Shown one piece after another: positions 34,231 through 43,724 of a stretch of 64,000 bases of DNA; within the stretch, counting starts at the first letter, position 1, and every line of letters begins with the position of its first letter. The stretch spans positions 27,384,369-27,448,368 of the forward strand of contig NC_080044.1 in the NCBI RefSeq assembly GCF_012489685.1, given 5' to 3'. A program made the position numbers and the translations under genes. Source of the stretch: Lotus japonicus. Its lineage: Eukaryota; Streptophyta; Magnoliopsida; Fabales; Fabaceae. The notes under the pieces were generated by a model. The model saw only the letters and a list, made by a program, of their open reading frames with translations, did no database searches and was not told where the DNA came from.

Positions 34231-35728
34231 TTAGAGATGGCAGGAAAACCCAAACCCGTGGGGCCCGACCCAAACCCAACCCGAAATTTCGGGCGAAACC
34301 CGATTTCTTTGGGTTTAGGTTTGGGTTTGGGTTTCACCCGAATTTTAAAACATGTTTGGGTTCGGGTGTGAGATTGATTAAACTCGCACCCAAGCCCAAA
34401 CCCGAACCCGAAGCCTTATGTATGTAATAACCAACCCTTATATATATTATTAGTTACTAAGTTGGGTTTTCTTTAAGGGAAAAAAAAAAACTCAGTGTTC
34501 TTGACTTCTCATCTAGGTTACGCACCCAGCCTTCATCTTTGCTAAGGTGTTATTGCTTCTTGAAACCTTGATTTCGTATATGCGCTTGCATTTTTATCCT
34601 ATGTCATGTTGTTATTTTTCTAAAAAGAAATTGTTATTATAAGCTTTCTTTTTGTGTGCGTGTGGTTGTTCATTTTACTCTAATTATGATGTTCATTCTA
34701 GTCTTGTGTGTGGTGCGGCTGTCATGCGCGTGAAGATGGTGTATTGCTTTATTAGTCAACTTGTTTGTGGTGCTATTATATTTCTCATTGGCTGCGTTTC
34801 CAAATTGAGGGGTTGGGGGAGGTGGCTAACATAGTTTATTTCCATTGATTGTTGAGTGTTTGGTGTGGAAAAGAGGATTTCAGGAGCTGTTTCAATGCTT
34901 CAACATACACGCTGTCATAGTCATATTTTGGGGGTATTTTGCTGCTATGATTGTTTACAGTATTCTGAATTAGTCTGTTGTAATTGAAGGGTGGGTTCTT
35001 GCCTGTCTATTTTTTTTTTTGCTGTAATTTTACACTAGTTTGTTACTTTCTTTCCTCTCTTTTTCTTCCCTCCCTTTGTTTATGGGTTAGCACCAATCAA
35101 TATATATTTTTTGCATATACAAAAATGATGTTCATTCTAGTTTATACATAGTTCATATGAAAATCATTATGCTCATTTGTTTGTCATTGATGTTACAAGG
35201 AAAATGGATGAAGTGAATACATCTCCAGAAGAAACATGTCAACCAACTCCTGAAGAATCTTCTAATCCTACTCCTGAAGGTACCACATTTAATGATTCAA
35301 CTCATGCTCAGCAAGTTGGTGATATAGATAGAACACTAGAACCTGAACCAAAGAAGCTAAGAAGTTTAGTGTGGAGTGAATTTAATAGGACGGTAGAGGA
35401 AGATGGGAAAGTTAAGGCGCAATGCATACATTGTCTCAAAAAACTTAGTGGCGAGCCAAAGAATGGAACAAATCACTTGCACGATCATTTAAGTAAGTGT
35501 GTTCAAAGGAAGATTAAGACGAGAGCCCATGACAAAGGGCAGACATTCATCATGCCTATAACCACACAAGGCAAGCCAGAGATAGGATTCGAAAATTATG
35601 ATCCTGAAGTTACAAAGAAGTTGATTGCAAATGCTATTATCATGCATGACTATCCACTATCAATAGTGGAGTACGTTGCTTTTAGGCAAGTATTAGGTTC
35701 TCTCCAGCCATTGTTTCAAGTTCCAAGT

Positions 35729-36048
35729 TGGACTGGGCGAGACCCCAGGGGCCCTCGCCCAGGGATGCCCGCCCCAAAGCGACACACCAGCCTGGGGGTT
35801 TGGGCCTCCTCCAAGAGGCCCAACCGGCCCACTAAGGGCAGTTAGACAGGCTAGGCCCAATCCCCAGCCTATAAATAGGGGGCGGTTACCAATTGTAAGG
35901 GACTCTTGGCTCATTTCAGGAATAACAAACTCTAGATTCAGTTACATTCTCTCTCTAAGCGGCTACACACTCTCTCTCTTTAGATTCTCTCATTGCAATC
36001 TTCTCACTCTACGTACTATACCTTCTTTCTATGTTCTTGGCTGGAACA
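35729..36048 (+). repeat. Left LTR of the small retroelement
   Basis: 320 bp; contains CCTATAAATAGGGGG (TATA) at about 35868-35882 and CT-rich microsatellite near its 3' part. Confidence 0.85.
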
Positions 36049-36067
36049 TTTGGCGCCATCTGTGGGG
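36049..36067 (+). promoter_or_regulatory. Primer-binding site candidate
   Basis: TTTGGCGCCATCTGTGGGG begins directly after the left LTR; TGGCGCC...GGGG is a common primer-site form in plant Ty3/gypsy elements. I cannot assign the tRNA with certainty. Confidence 0.6.
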
Positions 36068-36194
36068 ATCCGTAGATTTCGATTCCCAGACTACGTGGAT
36101 TGTTGTTTTTGGTTGAGAGAAGTTCGGAATTTTGTGCAATTTCCTCTGATTCTCGTGTTTTTTGGTTGAATTTCTGGTTCACGGTTGAAATCCG

Positions 36195-36800
36195 ATGAAG
36201 ACTCGTTGTCGTCGACGCAACGAGACGTTGGAGCAGAGGCGCAGTTCACCGCCGCGTCGTGTGAGGGGAAGGTCGCGTCGTGAGGAGGCTCGTCGTGAAC
36301 AACCTGAGCAACCGACTCCTCCTCCGCCTCCACTGCCTCCTCCTCCTCCCTCTCCGACGCCTCCATTACCTACTCCACCATCCTCACCTTCGCAGCAAGG
36401 ATCTCCAGTGCGCTCACCGAAAGCTTCAGGAGGCGGATCGCCGTGACCTCAAGCTCCAATCACTCACAGAGACTGGAGACGCTTGATCCGCAACGTTGAC
36501 AACATACGACGGCGGAATGATTACTTGCAAGAGCAGTTAGATTACTATCGCCTTGAGCAACAGGACGAAGGAGAACGGGAAGCGGAGGCTGTAGCGGAGT
36601 TTGAGCCGTTCTCGGCGGCGGTAAGGGAGGTAGCCATACCTGACAACATGAAGAATCTCGTTCTGGAGACGTATAGCGGAGAGACATATCCGAAGGATCA
36701 TCTGCTCTATTTCAACACAAAGATGGTGATAAGTGCAGCTTCTGATGCAGTGAAGTGCAGGATGTTCCCGTCAACGTTAAAAGGCACGACGTTTTGGTGC
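36195..36800 (+). pseudogene. Truncated gypsy-type gag
   Basis: A start at 36195 gives an Arg-rich leader followed by a proline-rich stretch to a stop at about 36446. A following frame from 36483 encodes a coiled segment and then the gag core: LETYSGETYPKDHLLYFNTK and ISAASDAVKCRMFPSTLKGT. These are typical of the Retrotrans_gag domain. The similarity stops abruptly at about 36790, where plus-strand gag meets a minus-strand coding fragment. Capsid formation would be its role. Confidence 0.75.
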
Positions 36801-37267
36801 AACCGGCAGGGAGCGACGTTGATCTCCTTCATCACTTGACGAAGGAATGGGGAGAAGGGTAGCTTGATCTCCAAATCGAGGAATAGGTACTCATAAACAT
36901 AAAAATAATGGGGTTTCTTTGCACCGTGGTCAATCGTGCGGCGCAGCCAGGGGCGGTATCTGTTTAAGCACTTTCCAGTAACAAGGATGTCCTCAAGGGA
37001 CTTTTCGTAACAAAGCCCACCGGCCTGGCGGGCGGTCTCGACGACAGATTCATCGGAGGCTTGCTCTGAGGGCTGGCAAATGGCCTCTTGAGTAGGACTC
37101 GGGTCTACAGGTTCAAGAAGGGTGGCGAACACCCGACGCCAAAAAGGCTCGATGGCCTCTCCGCTAAGGGGAGCCCTTCCTGGAGGAGGAGGGTCAACCA
37201 AGGGAGAAGATGCAGGGGTAGTGTTTTGATAACGGGAAGATTTTTGTAGGCGACGTTGGGGAGACAT
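36785..37267 (-). pseudogene. Antisense plant-transposon-type coding fragment
   Basis: On the minus strand an ORF with a natural ATG at 37267 (MSPQRRLQKSSRY) runs without a stop past the gag junction. It has a Pro-rich leader and then FYVYEYLFLDLEIKLPFSPF followed by INVAPCRLHQN. These match the 'putative plant transposon/gypsy-type' N-terminal domain found in extra ORFs of plant retroelements. Beyond about 36785 the frame simply reads the antisense of gag and is not meaningful. Lying opposite to gag within one LTR pair, it is either a natural antisense ORF joined by deletion or an inverted fragment. Confidence 0.6.
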
Positions 37268-37299
37268 TCTGCAGAGGATGAAATGGAAAGGGGCACGGG

Positions 37300-37967
37300 C
37301 ACAAGGATGGAAGAAGTGGTATCGAGGTATTAGCTTTTTAAAAGGTTTGGAGAGGCAAAGTGAGGGAGCAAGGTTCAAGGATTCTGAAAGTGACAAATGA
37401 TGGGAGAGGGGGGTTTTATGAAGAGGAAGGAGGTAGCGGTTGAGATCGTGTCCGCGTGTAAGGATAGTGGGAGATCGTGCCCCATGATGACAAAGTGAAA
37501 TGATTACTTTGGGGAAAGAGATGCGGATTTTGGGGAAGTGGGAGCGGCGCATTAAATGGGAAGTCACAACGGCTGATTGGTTTGAATTCAAATCAACAAG
37601 CTTTATTGTGATTTGAGGGGACGTTTCGAGGGCAGCGGTTGAGATTCTGCAGATTCGCTGACATTTGCAATTCTTCAGCATATTACACGCGGCCAACACG
37701 CGTCAAGCCACCATGATTCACGGCGGTCACGGCTGCAGCTGGGTGAGCGAGTCAAGAGTTGTCGCCGCAAGCCCACCTGTGGACTTGTTGACTCAGAGGG
37801 ACCTGTCGAGCAAGTCAAAATTTAGCCTTAGCTTTACTTATTATGCCATGTTGGCAACCTATCTTGTTCACTAACCTTGGTATTAGTTAGTTTTTCTCAT
37901 ACTTGTCACCTTTGTTTTAAAGACACTCTTAACTCTCATGCTTCGAGCTCGGTGTCTTGTGGACTTG
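37300..37967. other. Noncoding interior of the small retroelement
   Basis: No gene supported. The end before the right LTR lacks the purine tract expected for plus-strand priming. Confidence 0.5.
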
Positions 37968-38292
37968 TGGACTGGGCGAGACCCCAGGGGCCCTCGCCCA
38001 GGGATGCCCGCCCCAAAGCAACGCACTAGCCAGGGGTTTGGACCTCCTCCGAGAGGCCCAACCGGCCCACTAAGGGCAGTTAGACAGGCCAGGCCCAATC
38101 CCAGCCTATAAATAGGGGCGGTTACCAATTGTAAGGGACTCTTGGCTCATTTCAGGAATAACAAACTCTAGATTCAGTTACATTCTCTCTCTCTAAGCAG
38201 TAACACACTCTCTCTCTCTCTCTCTAGATTCTCTCATTGCAATCCTCTCACTCTAGGTACTATACCTTCTTTCTATGTTCTTGGCTGGAACA
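37968..38292 (+). repeat. Right LTR of the small retroelement
   Basis: 325 bp, direct repeat of 35729-36048; has an expanded CT microsatellite (about 38209-38226) compared with the left copy. Confidence 0.85.
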
Positions 38293-40669
38293 CTTCTCGA
38301 AACATGATCAAGAAGGAAATTTTGAAAATCTATGATATTGAGAGAGAAGTTGCTATGAAGATGTTAGACACTCATGAAGGAAGAGTGGCCATTACCACGG
38401 ACATGTGGACTGCAAGCAACCAAAAAAAGGGGTATATGGCGGTCACAGCTCACTACATTGATGACACTTGGACTCTACAAAGTCGAATTTTGAGGTAATA
38501 AAGTTTAGTTTTTAACTTTATTTTATTTGTTGTTTTTTATGATAAAATAAAATGATAAGAGGTAATATTGTTATTTTAGGTTCATTTATGTTCCAGCCCC
38601 TCACACTGCTGAGAGACTTGGTCGAATACTTGTTGATTGCTTGATGGACTGGAACATTGACACGAAATTGTCTACTATTACATTAGATAACTGTACCACT
38701 AATGATAAAATGATAACGGAAGTTAAGAGTAAGTTGCAGTTGGGGTCTTTGATAAGAGATAGGTCTTTACTTCATATGCGTTGTTGTGTGCACATTCTAA
38801 ACTTAATTGTTAAAGACGGGTTGCAAGACGTGAAGGAGGGGATAGAAAAAATTCGGGATAGTGTAGTGTATTGGAGTGGTACACCAAAAAGAAAGGAGAA
38901 ATTTGAAGAGACAGCTAAACAATTGAGAATTACTTGCACTAGAAGCTTAGCCTTAGATTGTCCAACTAGGTGGAACTCAACTTTTAAGATGCTTGAGATT
39001 GTCATACCATACAAGGATGTATTTATTCGGCTATTTCAACGTGATTCTCAATACCATAAATTGATGAGTAAAGGAAAATTGCCAAGTGATGAACAATGGC
39101 AATTTGCAAGGGATGTTTGTGGGTGCCTAAAATTGTTTAATGAAATAACTGAGCTGATTTCTGGTACGAAATATCCAACTGCCAATCTTTATTTTTCTAA
39201 GATTTGTAAGATTAGGTTGGAAATAATTGCATGGAAGAAATCCTCCAACAAATTGATTCATGAGATGGCAAAAATGATGATGGATAAATTTGAAATCTAT
39301 TGGAATGTGATTCATGATATTGTGGGTGTTGCTACAGTTCTGGATCCTAGGTACAAGACAACATTTCTTGAGTTTCATTAAGCAAAGTTGTATCCCCAAG
39401 ACTCAACTGCACAAGTTCAAAGAATTCGAGATTTGTGTTATGATCTGCTTTCTGATTATCAGCATTCTACTAATTCTAGTGAAAACTCTTCATTGGTTGG
39501 TAGCAATGTTGTTATTCATGACCCTCAAGAGGAAGAATTTTAGCAGTATGTTAAGAGGAAGCAAGTAAGTGAATCTTCATTTGTTAAATCTAAGTTAGAT
39601 CATTATTTGGGTGAGAATGTTATATCAAGAACACCAGATTTTGATATTCCAAATTGGTGCAAGACAAATGGAGTCATGTATCCAACACTTCAAAAAATTG
39701 CAAAAGATGTGTTAGCTATTCCTATCACTTAAGTAGCTTCTGAATATGCATTCAACACTGGTAGTCGAATTTTGAGCCCTCATCGTAGTCGACTTCATTG
39801 GACTACTTTAGAGGCCTTGATGTGTGCTAGAAGTTGGCTATGGTATGAGCAAGGTAGAGTTTTAAACTATTAATTCAATATCATGTTTAATATTAAATAA
39901 TGTTTATATATTGTCAACTAATCATTCTTTGGTATTCTATATGGGATATTTATAGGTACTATGAATTCTAGTGTTGCACAAGAATATGCTACTGTATTGA
40001 AAGAAATGGATTCTGATGATGAAAGTATTTTATACTTCAATTGCTTTAAACATTTTAAGGTTTGATGTCTTATTTAATTTTTTCTTACTTCTTATTACAG
40101 CTGAACTGGTGGGTAATTTTTCGAGTTATAATATTCAAGATGATTAGCTGCTGCTTCTATGCTTTAATGCAAAAAAAATGGTTAGTATTGATTAAAACAA
40201 CTTGTTTCAATAGTGTTTTAAGCAAATTACTAATCAACTTAATGTGAATGTTACATATGCCTATGTTCGAGAGGTGGTGTTGCTTGGACAGTGAGATTGA
40301 GCCATTGAAGATGGTCTATTGAATGTTTTTATTATTTTGTTATATTATTTGTGGTTGTTGTTGTTTGTTGAAGACTTTGACTGAGAAGTTTAATTATAAG
40401 AATATTGAAGAATGAAGTTTAATTAGACATTTGGAATTTGGATGTTTATAAATCCATGAATTATGTTGTTACGTACATGTTGTTTTCAGGACAGGTTTTT
40501 AGTTTTTTGCGGGTTTGGTGCTCATATCGGGTTTTGGGTTTGGGTTCGGGTGACCCGAAACCCAAGGGTTTGGGTTTAACTTTTGCACCCATATTGGGTT
40601 TGGGTGTTAAATTTGGGTTCGGGTGTGGGAGTGGTCAAACCCGCACCCATGGGGTCGTCGCCATCCCTA

Positions 40670-40677
40670 ATTACTAT
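40670..40677 (+). repeat. hAT target-site duplication, right copy
   Basis: Exact copy of ATTACTAT. Only 11 more bases separate it from the Helitron 5' terminus at 40688. Confidence 0.93.
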
Positions 40678-40951
40678 ATTATAATAGATGCTGATGACTT
40701 GAGAGACGTTTGGTAGATGGGCATCTCAAAATATTCCAGGGAATGTGAGGTTGGGAATGTAACATTCCCATGTTTGGTAGAAATTTTACATTTTTTATTC
40801 CCGGGTATGAAAGATTCCCAGGTAAGTAAATTACACATGATTTTTGAAATTTCATTCCCATCTCAAAGAAGGGAAATCTTACATTCTCATGAGAATGAAA
40901 GTTATTTTCCACTGTCTCTCTTTTCCATTACTTAAATTCTTACATTCTCAT

Positions 40952-43398
40952 GGGTTTCATTTAGTGTACACAAGAAAATTCTTGTGTAAGGTTGCACCAC
41001 CCTAGATTTACCTGTTATCACAAGTTTACTATCATGTCACTTTTTTTTAATTAAAAAGAGTTTAAAAAAAAAGTCTTAGGGCCTGTTTGATTTCTGTTTT
41101 TAAAAATAGTTTTCTGTTTTGTAAAATAAAAAACAAAAAAAACATGTTTGATAAAACTGTTTTTTAAAATTAATTTAAAAACTGTTTTCTATTTTTCTGT
41201 TTTAAAAACAAAAAAACCAGAATAGAAAAAAGTTGTTTTTGTTTTTTTATTTTCTCATTTCTGTTTTGGAAGAGAGAAAACACGGAGAACAACCTGTTTT
41301 GTGTTCTCTCATTAATGGCACAAATGTAATTATTAGAAACTAGAAAAATAAGGGTTTCAAAGTTGAACGTTTCTTCTTTCTTCTCATCTCCTCTGGTTCT
41401 TTGATTTTTCTCCCTGTTTCTATGGAACGTGATGCTTCTCCACCGAACCAAAAGTCTCCATAACCTACCATAATTTCCGTCTTTGTTTTCAACACATCAC
41501 ACCCTTCCCCTCCAAGTTTCAGATCTGAAATACAAAGCCTGCATATTTCATCATTCCATTCCGGTTACTGTTCACAATGCCATCTGGGCTAATTTTGATC
41601 TAAGTTAATTTGTAGTGTTTTTTTAATTTGTTCAGTTCCATTAGACAAGGGAAGATGAGAAAGGGTAAGGTGACAATTTTTAATTCCTATTAGTCATCCA
41701 GCAAATAACTCGTGAACATGAACCCTCAATTCTAAAATGATCTGAACTCAATTGACTATGAAATATGAATACATGGAGTGGTGCCTTTTCTTGATGCTTA
41801 AATTCCTATAAATGGGTTGAAGTTTGAAGGTAGGTAGCTATGCTTATCTAGCATACAAGTACTGCAAGGTTAGGACTAAAATTGTCATCTAATGGTTGGG
41901 CATGGATCTTCAGATGCAAATGAATGTGATTCCAATGTATTGTTCTGTATACATTTTATGCTCTCTATTAATTCCATTTGACTTATAAAAAAATAAGATA
42001 AATATATGAAGAAATTTTTCAAAAATCTTATGATGAAAATTAATTAAATTCATATCAATAATTTAGCACACAAACAAACGAGTTTTCTATTTTTTAGTTT
42101 CTAAAACATGTTTTTGGAAGAAATTTATCAAACAAGTTTTTTTATTTTTTTATTTCTAAAATTGTTTTTAAAATCATATTACCAAACAAATTTTTTTCTT
42201 TTATTTTTTTGAAAAGTAGTTCTTAAAAACTCTTTTAGAAAACAGTTTTGAAAACAAAAACATTGAAAACACAATCAAACACACCCTTAATCTACCATTA
42301 CCATCCTTAATCTTCTTCTTTCATATTGACCCAGAAATTCATCTTCATTCTTCATCTTCTAAATCAACATTTTTTCAGATTTTGGAACCCCCAAAACCCA
42401 GACCTCACAGCCACTGCTGAACCAACACCGCACCACCACTACCAACCCCACCCGACCGCACCACCACCTCAACCACCATCAAGTTTATGTCTTTTTCTTC
42501 GGATCTGACCCTTGTTCAACATTGAAGCTCAAAGATGAGAAAAAAAGGTGAAAGCTTCAAGCTATTCAACCAGATCAGAAGAGAAAACAAAATCAAAGCT
42601 TTTCAATTTCATAAACAGAAAGCAATGAAGCTGGAACAAAACCACCCCCCATCAACGACAATAAAGGACGATGAATATTAATTTACAGTGAGAAAAACAG
42701 AAACTTGTAAGTTCAAACTAGTGCAGAGAAAGTACCCAGAAGGTTAAGGGGAAAATGGGGAAGATGAAACAGACCCAAATGAAAAAAAAGGAACAAGAGA
42801 ACAAAAAGTGAAAACCTTTAGTACTCACAAAATGAATGAGTTGAAAAGGCAAAGGAAGTAGGAGGAATCTTAGAAGAAGGATTCTCCTGAGAGATGCGAT
42901 TTTGTTGCCTCGTTCATGTGATGTCGACATTGATTTATTCATTCGAGTGTTTCTAGTTTGCTTCAGATCTGACCTCAGCATCTAAGTCTGTGGCAAGCCG
43001 TCATTCCTCCTTGCTTCGCCGTCGTTCCTCCTTGCCCCGCGGTCGTTCCTCCTTGCTCAAGCCCAGCCGCAGCTCTAGGTCTACTTCCATGATAGAATCG
43101 GTAAAATCGAAAGCTCCTTACGCTGCTGTTATTTTGGTTGGGTGGGGTTTTGGTGGAAGGTGGTGGTGATTGTTGAGGAAGGATGAGAAAATCTGGTGGT
43201 GGCGGATGGCATTGAGGTTGAGGTGGTGGTGTTGGGTTTTTTCTTTTTGTTGAACAGAGGTGGTGGGTTAAACCAGGGTTAGATAATTAGTTAACAAAAT
43301 TAAAAAAAAAATTACCTAGAAAGTAACCTGCTATAACAGGTGAATCTAGGGTGGTGCAATCTTACACAAGGATTTTCTTGTGTACACTAAATGAACCC
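40952..43398. mobile_element. Long-TIR DNA element (MULE-like or foldback)
   Basis: The left end, 40952-41019, and the right end, 43331-43398, are inverted repeats of about 68 bp with few mismatches; both ends read GGGTT(T)CATTTAGTGTACAC inward. Inner parts (about 42440-42490 against 43135-43260, CACCACCACCTCAACC) also tend to be inverted. No transposase was recognised. No clear target duplication was found next to these limits, so the class is open; long TIRs favour a Mutator-like or foldback element. Confidence 0.7.
41079..42286. mobile_element. Nested 1.2-kb TIR element with TTA duplication
   Basis: Begins GGGCCTGTTTGATTTCTG and ends CAATCAAACACACCC, inverted to each other, with TTA immediately outside on both sides (41076-41078 and 42287-42289). 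A 3-bp TTA duplication and GGG(C/T)-rich ends point to a PIF/Harbinger-type non-autonomous element. The subterminal regions are A/T homopolymer-rich. No coding region was found. Confidence 0.65.
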
Positions 43399-43724
43399 TT
43401 AAATGATTTTGAAAAACATTCCCGGGAATAACTTATCCTAACCAAACACATTTCCATTTTACCCGGGAATGACTTTACTGGTAATGAGATTTCTGGAAAA
43501 AACAGCCACGTGAAATAAATGAAATTGGCCCATGATGGTATGGTTTACTATACACCCTAACCTAATTTCCATTCAAGTTCAAATTTTAATTTGCATTTTC
43601 ATACCAGCGTTGAGCTTTCATTGACTGCACCATAGCTTTCATTGACTACACCATCTTCATTTCTCGTGCTAACCAGTAAAACCCAGCATCCCAAAGTGAA
43701 CGATCAAGTAACACTCGTGAAGCC
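43399..43724 (+). promoter_or_regulatory. Upstream region of the phosphoribosyltransferase-like gene
   Basis: About 330 bp between the TIR element and the ATG at 43725. A direct repeat, AGCTTTCATTGACT, occurs at about 43613 and 43633. The first part (43410-43500) looks like old repeat sequence with CCCGGGAAT words. No clear TATA box. The nearby TE may delimit the promoter. Confidence 0.4.

Larger units (their letters stand above)
35729..38292 (+). mobile_element. Small non-autonomous LTR retroelement inside the hAT
   Basis: Two direct repeats, 35729-36048 and 37968-38292, begin TGGACTGGGCGAGACCCC and end CTTGGCTGGAACA. They differ at a modest number of sites. After the left one comes a primer-site-like TTGGCGCCATCTGTGGGGA. 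The interior has a gag fragment on plus and a different coding fragment on minus, and no pol. No purine tract stands before the right LTR, and the flanking 5-mers (CAAGT and CTTCT) do not match. It is therefore a rearranged copy, probably of a Ty3/gypsy relative. Confidence 0.8.
35204..40066 (+). pseudogene. hAT transposase (zf-BED, Ac-like), interrupted
   Basis: ATG at 35204 in a short acidic leader, then a BED zinc finger at about 35366-35510 (CIHC...HLHDHLSKC). Coding continues to 35728, where an LTR retroelement sits, and resumes at 38293. The catalytic region starts with TTDMWTASNQKKGYMAVTAHY (DMWT is the hAT motif); an intron with GT/AG runs 38496-38580. The central domain follows, and the C-terminal dimerisation domain (SEYAFNTGSRILSPHRSRLH) is at about 39738-39800. 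A last exon starts at about 39956. In-frame stops at 39379-39381, near 39541 and near 39730 add to the insertion, so it cannot make transposase. The protein would bind the subterminal repeats and excise the element. Confidence 0.88.
34231..40669 (+). mobile_element. hAT transposon with 8-bp target duplication
   Basis: The left end TAGAGATGGC and right end GCCATCCCTA form a short imperfect terminal inverted repeat flanked by ATTACTAT twice; 8-bp duplications and TAGNGATGGC ends are typical of hAT. Subterminal regions carry many copies of GGGTTTGGGTT/AACCCAAACCC in opposite orientations, likely transposase-binding sites. Inside is a BED-finger hAT transposase gene, split by an LTR retroelement at 35729-38292. 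Total length is 6,439 bp, about 3.9 kb without that insert. Confidence 0.93.
14067..40688 (-). mobile_element. Helitron with both termini, heavily nested
   Basis: Read on the minus strand, the 5' terminus begins TCTATTATAATATAG at 40688, preceded by host A. The 3' terminus is a 17-nt hairpin (14078-14094), 7 nt, then CTAG (14070-14067), followed by host T. TC at the 5' end, hairpin plus CTRR at the 3' end and insertion between A and T without target duplication are the Helitron rules. Inside, on the same strand, lie a Rep/helicase gene and an RPA-like gene, the normal cargo of plant Helitrons. Three later insertions enlarge it: a LINE (15235-18509), a solo LTR (22169-26187) and a hAT (34231-40669). 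Without them it is about 12.9 kb. Both genes are broken, so it is not autonomous now. Confidence 0.8.

Noticed and set aside
34188..34427. Open frame rich in Gly/Phe and Pro/Lys
   Set aside because: It reads through the hAT end and its GGGTTTGGG subterminal repeats, so it is repeat-derived.
36785..37699. Full 330-codon minus-strand frame as one protein
   Set aside because: Only the part from ATG 37267 to about 36785 has protein-like similarity; the upstream leader is a chance extension and the end is antisense gag.
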